Position numbers and translations under genes: made by a program. The notes beneath the pieces were generated by a model. The model made no database searches and was not told the origin of the DNA. It worked only from the letters and a program-made list of their open reading frames with translations. From the NCBI GenBank assembly GCA_016190145.1, contig JACPRD010000149.1, positions 1-43,583 on the forward strand: a stretch of 43,583 bases of DNA, given 5' to 3'. This document shows positions 30,392-40,100 of this stretch, piece by piece; positions within the stretch are counted from its first letter, which is position 1, and each line of letters opens with the position of its first letter. This DNA comes from Planctomycetota bacterium (GTDB lineage: Bacteria; Planctomycetota; MHYJ01; WSZJ01).

Positions 30392-31360
30392 GTGGCGGCC
30401 GGTGACGACATCGAACGGCAGTTCCGGCGGTTCCGGCGGATCTCCCGGTGGATCGGGTGGTGGCCGCGGCGGCTCGCGGTGTGGTTCGGGAAGCTGCGGA
30501 CGCGGTGGGTGATCGCGACGGGGAATTTCGACCGCGTGCGGGGGATCGTGCGGGCGAACCTCGAGCCGGTGCTGGCGCCGGGGGAGGATCCGGGGCCGGT
30601 GGTCGAGCGGCTGCTGCGCAAGTACGGGCTGTTCCTCACCGACTACTTCCGCATTCCGTCGATGCGCGCGGACAGGTTTCGCCCGCTGTTCCGGCCGCTC
30701 AAGGGCCAGGAGCACGTGCAGGCGGCGCTTCAAAGGGGAAAAGGCGCGATCCTCGTGACGCCGCACCTTGGGAACTGGGAGCTGGGCGGGATCGCCATGC
30801 GCCTGATGGGGATGCCCGTGACGGTCGTGGCGGTCCCCGACAACGTTAACCCGGGCGTGACGCGGTACCGCGACTGGGCCCGGAGCGTCCACGGCATCCG
30901 GGTGCTCAACATCGGGCCCGGGCTGATGACGCCGCTCGAGCTGGCGCGCGCGCTGGAGGAGAACCACCTCGTGGCGATGCTGGCGGACCGGAATTTCTTC
31001 GAAGCGGACCCGGTGGAGGTGGACTTCTTCGGGCGCAAGGCGTGGTTCCCGCGCGGGCCGGCGATGCTGGCGCTCGCGACGGGGGCGCCGATCCTGCCGG
31101 CTTTCGTGACGCTGGGGGAGGGGGACAAGTACGACGCCGAGGTGTGCCCGCCGGTGCCCGTGCCGGAAGAGGGCACGAAACCGGAGCGCGCCGCGGCGGC
31201 GACACGGACGCTCGCGCGCCTGTTCGAGGAGCGGATCCGGGCGCATCCGGACCAGTGGTTTATCTTCGATCCGTACTGGAGCGGTGCCGAGCCGGTGTCG
31301 AACACGGCGCGGGAAGCGGCGGGGCTGGCGGGCGGGGGGTCGGTGAGCCCGCTGCAGTGA
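30392..31360 (+). CDS. LpxL/HtrB-type lysophospholipid acyltransferase
   Basis: A 322-residue protein of the LpxL/HtrB/MsbB superfamily. The catalytic H-x4-E motif is His125 to Glu130 in TPHLGNWELGG, with later ALLADRN-like LAMLADRNFFE and the FPRGPAMLALATGAPILPAF block that binds the acyl chain. It would move an acyl group from ACP to a lipid or sugar at the inner membrane, as LpxL does in lipid A. GTG 30392 starts one base after the rhomboid stop codon. With the ACP and FabZ-like genes this looks like a small glycolipid-acylation unit. Confidence 0.9.
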   Translation: MAAGDDIERQFRRFRRISRWIGWWPRRLAVWFGKLRTRWVIATGNFDRVRGIVRANLEPVLAPGEDPGPVVERLLRKYGLFLTDYFRIPSMRADRFRPLFRPLKGQEHVQAALQRGKGAILVTPHLGNWELGGIAMRLMGMPVTVVAVPDNVNPGVTRYRDWARSVHGIRVLNIGPGLMTPLELARALEENHLVAMLADRNFFEADPVEVDFFGRKAWFPRGPAMLALATGAPILPAFVTLGEGDKYDAEVCPPVPVPEEGTKPERAAAATRTLARLFEERIRAHPDQWFIFDPYWSGAEPVSNTAREAAGLAGGGSVSPLQ

Positions 31361-31367
31361 GGTATTT

Positions 31368-31497
31368 GGCCGCGAAGCGGCCCCCTTGCCCTTGACCTTG
31401 CCCTTGACCTTGCCCTGTCGTTCGTCACCCCGCGATCCGGCACACCCTCCCGCCGAAATGCGAGGGCAAGGGCAAGGTCAAGGTCAAGGGAAAGGGG
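31368..31497. repeat. Composite inverted repeat of 12-bp CCTTGCCCTTGA units
   Basis: The left side begins with a 6-bp hairpin with GAA loop (31368-31382). About 2.7 tandem copies of CCTTGCCCTTGA follow (31384-31415), which pair imperfectly with GGGCAAGGGCAAGGTCAAGG-type sequence at 31463-31497. Between the arms lie about 47 unrelated bases. It fills most of the gap between the acyltransferase gene and the following lipoprotein gene. Its likeness to the 28406-28469 repeat in strand asymmetry suggests a common kind of intergenic element. Confidence 0.75.
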
Positions 31498-31628
31498 CGC
31501 GGCTTTCCCCGTGCAAGACCGCCTTCGTCGGCCGGCCGGTTTTTGGACGTGTGACCCCCGACGGCCCTCAGTTATAGTGACCACCCCGTTTCCGGGCCCC
31601 TCTTCACCAAAAATCAGGGAGACCGCCC

Positions 31629-34600
31629 ATGCCCCCGCGCCTCTGGCTCCTTCCTCTATTCATCGCCCTCCTCGCCGGATGCTCCTCGGAGCCCGACAAG
31701 CCCAAAAGCGGCGGCGACGGCGGAAGCGCGGTCGCGACGACGGACAAGCCGGCGGCGGATACGCCGGCTGCGGACAAGCCCGCAGGGGAGGGTGAAAAAC
31801 CGGCGCCGAATGCCCCGTTCGGGGGGGAGGAGGCCGAGGCGCTCCGGCTGATGCTCGCCACGGACTTCGACAAGGCGATGACCGAGTACGAGCGGCTCAT
31901 GGCCGCCAACGCCGCCGCGCCGATCGGTGACTACTACTGGCAGCGATACATGGAAGCCGCGGACTATGCGGACGACGACGTGACGGAGGAGATCGTCCGG
32001 GCGACGGACCGGCTGTTGCCGGAGGGGCTTCACCCGGCGCTCGAGGCGCGGGCGCGCGACTACCGGATGCTGGTGGCGCGCGGCAAGGCGAAGTTCGACG
32101 ACGCGGAGAAGGAGGCGGTCGCGCTCGGATTCGTGCGCGACTGGTTCGTGTGCGGGCCGTTCGAGAACGAATCGGAGACGGGATTCAAGAACGTCTACGG
32201 GCCGGAGAAGGAATTTTCTCTCGAGAGGGAGTACGACGGAAAACTCGGCAAGTACCGGTTCTTCCAGTCCGCGGCGCGCGCCCGGTTCGGCACGGTGGAC
32301 ATGTCGCAGCTGTTCCGCCTGAACGCCGACGTCTGCGCGTACGCGGCGGCATTCGTTCGGAGCGATTCGACGCGGCCGGTGGCGGTGCGGCTGGGGTCGG
32401 ACGGCGCGGCGAAAGTGTGGGTGAACGGGAAGCTCGCGCTGGAGAGCGACTGCTACCGCAGGATGGGGCTCGACCAGGACGCGGCGGGGGCGGTGCTGGA
32501 GAAGGGTTGGAACGTGATTCTCGTGAAGGTCTGTCAGAAAGGCGGGGGCGAGGACACGAAGGACCTGATGGACGAGTCGTGGGAGTTCGCGCTGCGGCTG
32601 ACGGAGCCGGGCGGGAAGGCGCTGGCGGGGATCGAGGCGGAGGAGGACCTGGCGAAGGCGAAGGCGCTGAAGTTGTCGGAGCCGTCGGGGGGCGAGGCGG
32701 CGGCGGTGGAAACGGGCGCGGAGGGGATGCTGCTCGCGGCGGTGAAGGCGGACGCGCAGGACGCTTCCGCACGGGCGCGGCTGGCGTTCCTGAAAATGAA
32801 GAGGCACGCGCTGGACGAGAACGACCGGGGCGCGCGCGACCTGCTGCGGGAAGCCGCGAAGCTTGCAGGGGACGAGCCCACGATCCTGATGTGGCTGTCG
32901 GAGGCCGAGGACACGAAGAACAAGAAGCTCGACGCGATCCAGCGGGCCATGGCGGCCGAGCCGAAGTCGGCGCTCGTGCGCTGGCTCGACGGCGAGCAGC
33001 ACGCCGGGCACATCGACGACAAGGCCGAGGTGCGCTTCCGCGAGGCGCTCGAGCTGCGCAAGGGACTCGTGCTCGCGCGGATGTCGCTCGCCGAGGTGTT
33101 CGCGCGGCGGGGCGGGCCGTGGGTGAACGAAGCGCGGGCGATCTACAAGGAGATCGTGAAGGACTTCCCGGACCACGGGATCGCGAAGGCGTATCTCGCG
33201 CGGCTTTCCGAGGCACGGCCGGGCGAGCAGGAAAAGTACCTGGAGGAGCGGCTGGCGTCGTGGGGGCTCGATCCCTCCGTGCGGAGCACGCTCAAGAACA
33301 TCTATCGCCGGAAGGGGGAGTTCGACCGGGCCGTGGCGCTCATGGACGATCGCCTCGCGCTCGATCCGTACGACGTGATGGCGCACCTCGAGGCGGGCCG
33401 GATCTACGAATCGCAGGCGCTCTGGGACAAGGCGCTCGAGCGCTACGCCGCCGCGCTGCGGATCTCGCCCGAGAACAACTCCGCGATCCTCGCCGCGGCC
33501 AACGCCTGCGTCGCGGCCGGCCGGAACGACGAGGCGATCGCGTACCTCACGCAGTCGCTGGCCATCCGCCCGAACCAGCCCGATGCGTCCAAGCGCCTGC
33601 GCTCGCTCAAGCCGAAGGAGAAGGAGTTCTGGCGCGGCTACGAGTCGGACCTCGCGCCGCACATCGAGCGCGCGAAGGGCGTCGCCCGCTCCGGCGACGA
33701 GTCCGCAACCTACGTCTATAAGCACGACCTCGTCGTCGTCGCCGAGAACGGCACCGCCAGCTACTTCACCCAGCAGGTCATCAAGATCTTCGACGAGCGC
33801 GGCGCCCAGTCGTACCGCACCGTCTCGGCCCTCGGCGGCCACTTCGATACGTTCGGCGGCGGGCGCGCGGAATTCAAGACCGCCCGGCGCATCCAGCCCG
33901 ACGGGACCGTGCGCGAAGGCACGCGGCGCGAAGGCAGCTGGTGGGCCGGCTTCGAAAACCTCTCCGCCGGAGACGTCCTCGTCGTCGAGTTCCAGATGGA
34001 GGAAACCGGCGAGCCCCGCTACAAGGGCTACTTCGGCCTCATGCTCCCTCTTCAGCCGGAATTCGACCCCGTGCAGGACGCGCGCATCACGCTCGTCCAC
34101 CCCGAGGGCAAGGCGGTCTACCACGAGGCCGTGCGGTTCACGGCCAATCCCGAGATCGCGGTCAAGGACGGCAAGGTCTGCACGGTCTGGGAGGTGAAGG
34201 GGATCCCGCACGTTCCGCAGGAGCCCAACATGCCTCCGTTCTACGAGACGATCGCGTACATCCATTTCTCGACGTTCAAGACGTGGGCAGACGTCGGGGA
34301 GTGGTTCAGCGGGCTCGTCCGCGACCGGTTCGAGGCGAGCGACGAGATCAAGGACGCGGTGAAGAAGTCGACGGCCGCTTCGAAGTCGCGCCTCGAGAAG
34401 ATCGAAGCGCTCTACCAGCTTCTCGTGAGCCGCACGCGCTACGAGGCGCTCGATCTCGACAACCACGCGTATCTGCCGTTCAAGGCCAGCGAGACGTTCG
34501 CGCGCCAGTACGGCGACTGCAAGGACACGGCGACGCTGTTCGTCACGATGATGAAGGAAGCCGGCGAGGAGGCGAACCTCGTCCTCGTCCGCACGAACGA

Positions 34601-35456
34601 CATGGGCGTGATCGACCTCAGCCTGCCCTCGATGAAGGTGTTCAACCACTGCATCGCGTACGTGCCGGACCGGGGCGACGGCAAGGGGATGTTCATCGAC
34701 GGCACGGCGCGGTACTACTCGGCGAAGGACCTGCCCTCCATGGACCAGGGGGCGGTGATGTTCGTCGTGCGGACGGGCGACAAGGCCGCGGCGCAGGTCA
34801 CCGACTGGGTCCCGCCCGAGATGAACTCGCGCGATTCGACCATCGTCGTGAAGCTGAACGACGACGGCAGCGCCACGATCGTCCAGAAGGCGACCGTCAC
34901 CGGCATGGACGCCGGCATGATGCGCCAGCGCTTCCAGGAAGGCGCCAAGCGCGAGCGGCTCTTCCAGCAGTGGTACAACCAGTTCTTCGACGCCGTCGAG
35001 GTCGACAAGCTCTCGTTCAACGACCTCGCCGACTACAACCTGCCCGTCGAGTTCCAGGCCGAGATCCGCGTCCCGCGGTTCGCGCGCAGGGAGGGGCGGT
35101 CGTTCGTGTTCCGGCCGAGCATGTTCCCGGCGCGGCTGGCGGAGCAGTTCGGCCAGCTGGCGGACCGGAAGCACGACGTCGTGCTCGAGTGGCCGCAGGA
35201 GCGCAAGGAGCGGGTGGTGTTCGAGCTGCCGAAGGGCTGGAAGGTGAAGTCGCTTCCCGCCTCGCTCGAGCGCGACAACACGCTCGGGGCATTCTCCTGG
35301 AATGCGAAGGCGGAGGGGAACCGGATCGAGGTGGACAGTTCGATGTCGCTGAAGAAGGCGCGGGTTCCAAAGGGCGACTACAAGATGTTCCGGGACTTCG
35401 CCGTGGACGTGGACAAGGCGCAGGAGGAGGAGATCGTGATCGAGCCGGAACGGTAG
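31629..35456 (+). CDS. Giant DUF3857/transglutaminase-like TPR lipoprotein with intact triad
   Basis: A 1275-residue lipoprotein (lipobox ALLAGC). A low-complexity linker rich in Lys, Ala and Pro follows. Near 155-320 there is a beta-sandwich region (VRDWFVCGPFENES; SDGAAKVWVNGKLAL). TPR-like helices run from about 340 to 680, then the DUF3857 domain (YKHDLVVVAENGTASYF). A transglutaminase-like core follows with the full triad: Cys964 in YGDCKDTA, His1007 in FNHCIAY and Asp1024 in MFIDGTARY. Such domains act in peptide or cell-wall processing in the envelope, but this protein's substrate is unknown. A TATAGT at 31573-31578 may be a -10 box. Confidence 0.85.
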   Translation: MPPRLWLLPLFIALLAGCSSEPDKPKSGGDGGSAVATTDKPAADTPAADKPAGEGEKPAPNAPFGGEEAEALRLMLATDFDKAMTEYERLMAANAAAPIGDYYWQRYMEAADYADDDVTEEIVRATDRLLPEGLHPALEARARDYRMLVARGKAKFDDAEKEAVALGFVRDWFVCGPFENESETGFKNVYGPEKEFSLEREYDGKLGKYRFFQSAARARFGTVDMSQLFRLNADVCAYAAAFVRSDSTRPVAVRLGSDGAAKVWVNGKLALESDCYRRMGLDQDAAGAVLEKGWNVILVKVCQKGGGEDTKDLMDESWEFALRLTEPGGKALAGIEAEEDLAKAKALKLSEPSGGEAAAVETGAEGMLLAAVKADAQDASARARLAFLKMKRHALDENDRGARDLLREAAKLAGDEPTILMWLSEAEDTKNKKLDAIQRAMAAEPKSALVRWLDGEQHAGHIDDKAEVRFREALELRKGLVLARMSLAEVFARRGGPWVNEARAIYKEIVKDFPDHGIAKAYLARLSEARPGEQEKYLEERLASWGLDPSVRSTLKNIYRRKGEFDRAVALMDDRLALDPYDVMAHLEAGRIYESQALWDKALERYAAALRISPENNSAILAAANACVAAGRNDEAIAYLTQSLAIRPNQPDASKRLRSLKPKEKEFWRGYESDLAPHIERAKGVARSGDESATYVYKHDLVVVAENGTASYFTQQVIKIFDERGAQSYRTVSALGGHFDTFGGGRAEFKTARRIQPDGTVREGTRREGSWWAGFENLSAGDVLVVEFQMEETGEPRYKGYFGLMLPLQPEFDPVQDARITLVHPEGKAVYHEAVRFTANPEIAVKDGKVCTVWEVKGIPHVPQEPNMPPFYETIAYIHFSTFKTWADVGEWFSGLVRDRFEASDEIKDAVKKSTAASKSRLEKIEALYQLLVSRTRYEALDLDNHAYLPFKASETFARQYGDCKDTATLFVTMMKEAGEEANLVLVRTNDMGVIDLSLPSMKVFNHCIAYVPDRGDGKGMFIDGTARYYSAKDLPSMDQGAVMFVVRTGDKAAAQVTDWVPPEMNSRDSTIVVKLNDDGSATIVQKATVTGMDAGMMRQRFQEGAKRERLFQQWYNQFFDAVEVDKLSFNDLADYNLPVEFQAEIRVPRFARREGRSFVFRPSMFPARLAEQFGQLADRKHDVVLEWPQERKERVVFELPKGWKVKSLPASLERDNTLGAFSWNAKAEGNRIEVDSSMSLKKARVPKGDYKMFRDFAVDVDKAQEEEIVIEPER

Positions 35457-35520
35457 CTCGGAGCAAGCCAGAGATGTTGCCGTACCGACGCGTTCTACCA
35501 GATCATGAGGCATCGAAGGC

Positions 35521-36870
35521 ATGAGGCCCGCCCGAATCATCGCCCTTATCCTGTCCGTAGCCGGCCTGACGGCCGCTTGGATGTGGCGAGTCCAGTTTTG
35601 TGCCGAGCCGGTCGGCGATCAGGAGGTTTCCGGAACCGCGAGCATGAACGAACACCTCACTGAGCGAGTTGTCCCGGACATGGGGACTCCGCGGTACTCC
35701 AGCTCCGAGGCCAATTCGGTTGCTCGGTTAGAGCAAGAGTGGCGACACTGGAGAACAAGCAGGACGCTGAAGGACGTGGCAAGCCGAGTAGTGGGTGTCG
35801 ACGAACCTGAGTTGCTAGCTGATCTCCAGAGACTGCTGGAGCCCGATAATCGTCCTGTTTTCCTGCTCGCAGTCGGAATCAGTCCGACTGAGAGTCGACG
35901 GAGGATTCTGGAGCAGGCTCTTAAGTTCGTTTCCCAGAAAGTGGAAGCCGACGACGACTTTCTCAGGGCTCTTGCCTTGCTTGTCCGGGTCCGACCGGGG
36001 GAAGAACTGAGCTGGGGGGAGTTGCTGGCCTGTCTTGCGCTCTTCCATCTGGACTCGATGCTCGATTCGGCGCTGCGCTGTAATCGTGAGCCGGACGGCA
36101 TGGCGCTGTATGAGGAGTTCACGGACTCCATCATCAACAAGCTGTACGCAAAGTTGCTGCCAGGCCCGGCTCCGGAATGGGTGCAGAGACTCTTCCTCCC
36201 GGCCGTTCTAGGATCGAAAGGGAATGGTCTGGCCCGTGATGTCATGGGAGTGCGCTACGGATCAGATGCGGCCTCGGAGATTCTTGAGAGGGTGCTTGGC
36301 CAGCGAACAGAAACACCGGATGCGCGAATCGCGTACCTGGCGCACTGCCTCAAGTACCCGGTAGACGTATCGCGCTACGACGGTCTGTATGAATCTCTGG
36401 TGGCTCTCGGCGCAGCAGCTGATCGCGTCATTGCCGAGACCTGGTCCCGGCAGGCTCCGAATCAGTTCAATCCCCTTCCGGCCCATCTGGAGATCAAGGC
36501 GGCCAAATCCGACGGATTCACAACCGGACTCGCATCCGCGCTTTGGATCAGTCCGGAACGACCAACCTGGGATCTGGTGTTCGCGCGCCTTGACAGCAAT
36601 CAAGTTATCGGCCTGCTTGAGAGGTTCTTGCGCTGGTCGGAACGGGAGGGGGGCTTTTCCGCGGGCTCCCCGATGCGGACGGCGAGGGTCATCGCTCTCG
36701 TTGGTCGCCTCGTGTTCCTGGCGGCCGCGTCCGCCGGGGATTTCGAAGGGAGACTGAAGGCGATGGGTGACTGGAGGGCTGCCTATGCGGACGCCTCGAA
36801 GAAGTGCGCCGAACTGGGACTCATACAGCTCGGGGAGTATTCGACCGGTCTTCGAGTTCTGGAGCCCTGA
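35521..36870 (+). CDS. Hypothetical exported or anchored protein, 449 residues
   Basis: No family is recognised. A hydrophobic segment at residues 5-21 (RIIALILSVAGLTAAWM) is a signal anchor. The rest is soluble, helical and leucine-rich, with possible HEAT-like helices (WGELLACLALFHLDSML, ARIAYLAHCLKY) but no clean repeat. GC content and codon choice are less extreme than in both giant neighbours, suggesting later arrival or relaxed selection. It starts at ATG 35521 behind a GAGG, and its stop codon forms the left tip of palindromic element copy 2. Confidence 0.65.
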   Translation: MRPARIIALILSVAGLTAAWMWRVQFCAEPVGDQEVSGTASMNEHLTERVVPDMGTPRYSSSEANSVARLEQEWRHWRTSRTLKDVASRVVGVDEPELLADLQRLLEPDNRPVFLLAVGISPTESRRRILEQALKFVSQKVEADDDFLRALALLVRVRPGEELSWGELLACLALFHLDSMLDSALRCNREPDGMALYEEFTDSIINKLYAKLLPGPAPEWVQRLFLPAVLGSKGNGLARDVMGVRYGSDAASEILERVLGQRTETPDARIAYLAHCLKYPVDVSRYDGLYESLVALGAAADRVIAETWSRQAPNQFNPLPAHLEIKAAKSDGFTTGLASALWISPERPTWDLVFARLDSNQVIGLLERFLRWSEREGGFSAGSPMRTARVIALVGRLVFLAAASAGDFEGRLKAMGDWRAAYADASKKCAELGLIQLGEYSTGLRVLEP

Positions 36871-36970
36871 GAGCGTGAGAAAAATTCGATCTACGGTGCG
36901 GTCGGACCTCGCTCGCTTCGCGAGCTCGCCCCGACCGCGCCTGCGATCGAATTTTTTCACAAACTCTGAG
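36867..36970. repeat. Palindromic element, copy 2
   Basis: A 104-bp imperfect palindrome related to 26901-27001. The outer arms (36867-36891 and 36945-36970) begin CTGAGAGCG and end ACTCTGAG. An 11-bp inner stem (GGTGCGGTCGG with CCGACCGCGCC, one G-T pair) and a tip stem GCTCGC/GCGAGC with a TTC loop are better preserved than in copy 1. The stop codon of the upstream gene lies in the left arm. A six-T run in the right arm may help termination. Confidence 0.85.
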
Positions 36971-37120
36971 TCCTCGACGCGTTGAGGCGGGGGGCGCGGG
37001 TTCTGGAAGCACCAGTCAAGGCCGTGAAGTGGCAGGTTGATCTCCTCTTCAGTCTATTGATTGCCGGTCCACCGAAGTAAGAGTCGTTCCTTTTCAGAAA
37101 ACACGATGCTGGAGGATTCC

Positions 37121-40100
37121 GTGCGCGAGGCAACAAAGATGGCCGCCAAAACCGTCCTCCTGCTCCTGCTTACGAGCTGGCTGGCAGTTTCAGCCGACGA
37201 AGGCGTCTTCTGGCTCGACAAGACCCAGGCGGAGGACGCGTACAAGACGCTCTCGGAAACGCCGGACAAGGACCGCGACCCGGGCGCGTGGGTGAAGCTC
37301 GGCTGGCTCGAGCTGCTGCACCAGAACGACGCGGACAGGGCGATGGAGAGTTTCGCGCGGGCGGCGGAGAAGGACCCGGCGTACGGGGACGCGCACGAGG
37401 GGCTGCAGGCGGCGGCGACGGCGCGGCTGCGGACGGATGTGGGGGCGAAGGCGCTCGCGGCGCTGATGGAAGCGGAGCCGGATTCGGCGCGGACCGAGGC
37501 GATGCTGCGCGTCGGGCGGGTGCAGGCGGGGGCGTTCGTGACGTGGACGGTGCCGGAGCGGATCGCGTTCGCGGAGAAGCTGCTCGCGAAGACGAAGAAT
37601 GCTCGCGTGGCGCAGGCGCTTCACCAGTGGATCCAGGGCCAGTTCGAGACGCAGCTCCGGACGGACGAGGGGTTCCAGCACTGGCTCGCGCAGGGGCATG
37701 TGGCGAAATGGCACGCGATCGGGTTCTTCGGCGAGGCGGGCGCGGCGTCGTACGACGACGAGCTGCCGCCGGAGCGGGAGTTCAAGCCGGGGGCGGAGTA
37801 CGCGGTGGGCCGGCAGGCGGCGCGGTGGGGTGAGTTCGAAGCCACGCCGGGCGACACGGACCTGCAGGGAGCGCTTCGGCACGCCACGAACCGCGGAACC
37901 GCGTTCTACATGAGGTCGGTGCTCGATTCGCCGGAAGAGCGCTCGGCGTTCGTGCGGATCCGGAGCACGATGTCGTGGAAGGTCTGGCTGAACGGCGTGC
38001 CCGTCGGCGCGAACGATCTCGTCCGGAACTTCGCGGCGTGGGAGCAGTGGCACGGGGTGACGCTGTCGAAGGGCCCGAACGTGCTGCTCGTGAAGTTCGT
38101 CGCGCCGGGGATGGATTACTCTTTCGACCTCACGATGCACCAGGCGGACGCGCGCGCGATGACCGACCTCAAGAGCGGGTTCGAGGGGAAGTCGCCCGCG
38201 CCCGAGCCGAACGGGAAAGAAGCACGCGGCGGCGCGCCGGCGGGCGACGCGCTGGAGGCGCTCGCGCTGAAAGCGGAGGATCTCGCCTCGTGCACGCTCC
38301 GCGAGGCGATGCTCTGCGGCCAGCTCTACGAGTCGCTGGGGCTTCACCAGCAGGCGGAGCGCATCGACCGGCAGGTCTTCGAGAAGCTGCCGACCTCGGC
38401 GTACGTCCAGTTCTTCCACGGGGCGTTCGTCGAGTACTATCCGCTTCTGCCCGACGCCCGCCGCGAAAACGTCGCGCGCACGCATTTCGAGCGCGCGGTG
38501 GCGCTGGACCCGCGGTTCGCGCCGGCGCTGATGTCGCTCGCGCGCGCGAACGAACGGAAGGATTCGGACAAGGCGCTCGAGTACGTGCAGCAGGTCCTGG
38601 CGGCGAATGCCGGCTGCGCGGACGCGCACCAGATGCTCGCCCGGATCTACGGCGGGCGCGGCTGGCGCGCGGAGCAGGAGAAGTCGCTCGAGAAGGCGGC
38701 CGAGTGCGCCCGCGGAGATTTCGGCTACGCCGCGGAACTCGCGCAATGGCACGCGCAGAACCAGAATTTCCAGAAGGCGTTCGGGATCATCTCGGCCATC
38801 AAGAAGACCCACGAGGTCGAGGCGTGGTGGGAGGAGATCAACCTGCTCGGCCAGGCGGGCCGCGACGCCGACCAGCTCGCCGCGCTCGAGGCCTACCGGC
38901 GGCGCTTCCCCAGAAACGCCCGCTGCCCGATGGAGATGGCGGCGGTGAAGGAGCGGATGGGGCGGACGGACGAGGCCGAGCAGCTGCTCAAGCTGGCGGG
39001 GATGCTCGATCCCCGGAACGGCGAGATTCCGCGCCGGCTGCTCGAGATCTACGTGAACCACCGGGACCTCGACAAGGCGCGCGCGCAGCTCGCGGTCGTT
39101 CTGGCGGAGCCCGCGCGCATCATGGCCTACGACGAGAACCTCCGGCGGTACGTGCTGTTCCTCGCGGGCGACGGCGACGACTGGACGAAGCCGTGGAACG
39201 TCGACGCCCGGGAGATCGTCAAAAACGCCCCCGCCACCGAGGACTTCCCGACGACCGCGCACTCCGTGATCCTGTTCGAGCAGCGCCTCGTGCGCGTGAT
39301 CGGGACGGACTTCAAATGGAAGGAAGAAGACATTCACCGCGTGGTGAAGATCCTCTCGAAGGAGGGCGGCGAGAACTACGGCCAGCTCGGCCTCGGCCGC
39401 GGCGAATGGGCGCGGTTCCGGCTGCGCGAGCTGCGCGTGTTCACGCCGGACGGGCGCGTGCTCGAGATGGACTCGGTGCAGGAGGAGGGACGTTGGCGCA
39501 TGCCCGAGCTGGACAAGGGCGCGATCCTGGAGTTCCGCGTGTCCCGCGGCAACGGGCCGATCGGCGTGGACCAGCCGGTGTTCGAAGTCGAGCGGTCGCC
39601 GCTGTTCCAGCGGCAGAACGAGCCGGTCGTGCGCAGCCGGTACGTCGTCGTGATTCCCAAAGGCGCGCCGATCCGCGTGCGGACGCTCAACCTCTCGGCG
39701 CCCGCCGTGACCGTCGAGACGGACGAGACCACGACCCACACGTGGGAGTTCCGCGACCTGCCGGAGTTCGAGCCCGAACAGGCCATGCCCCCCGCCGCTG
39801 AAGTCCTGCCGGGCGTGAGGTTCGTGTTCGGGAAGCCGTCGATGGAAGCCATGCTCGAGCGGGCCCGGAGCCGCGGGATGGGCTCCCCGGTCGCCGACGA
39901 CGTCATGGCGAAGGCGCTCGAACTCACCGTCGGGCTCGAGTCGCCCGAAGCCAGAGTCCGCGCCCTCTACAAGTTCGCCGTCACCGAAATCAAGTCCGGC
40001 GGCAACAGCACGCCGAGCCACACGCTCGCCGACATGGAAGGCGATCCCACCGAACTCCTCGCCGCCCTCCTCAAGGCCGCCGGCATCCCCTTCCAGTACG

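Noticed and set aside
31656..35540. A 1294-codon open frame on the minus strand opposite the first giant gene
   Set aside because: It mirrors the codon positions of the plus-strand gene, as is common in GC-rich DNA, and its protein is an Arg/His/Leu/Val-rich mixture without domain features. The same holds for 37190-41101 minus.
36821..37012. Small frames across the palindromic element
   Set aside because: Similar peptides appear from both palindrome copies and both strands because of the repeated DNA, not because of coding.
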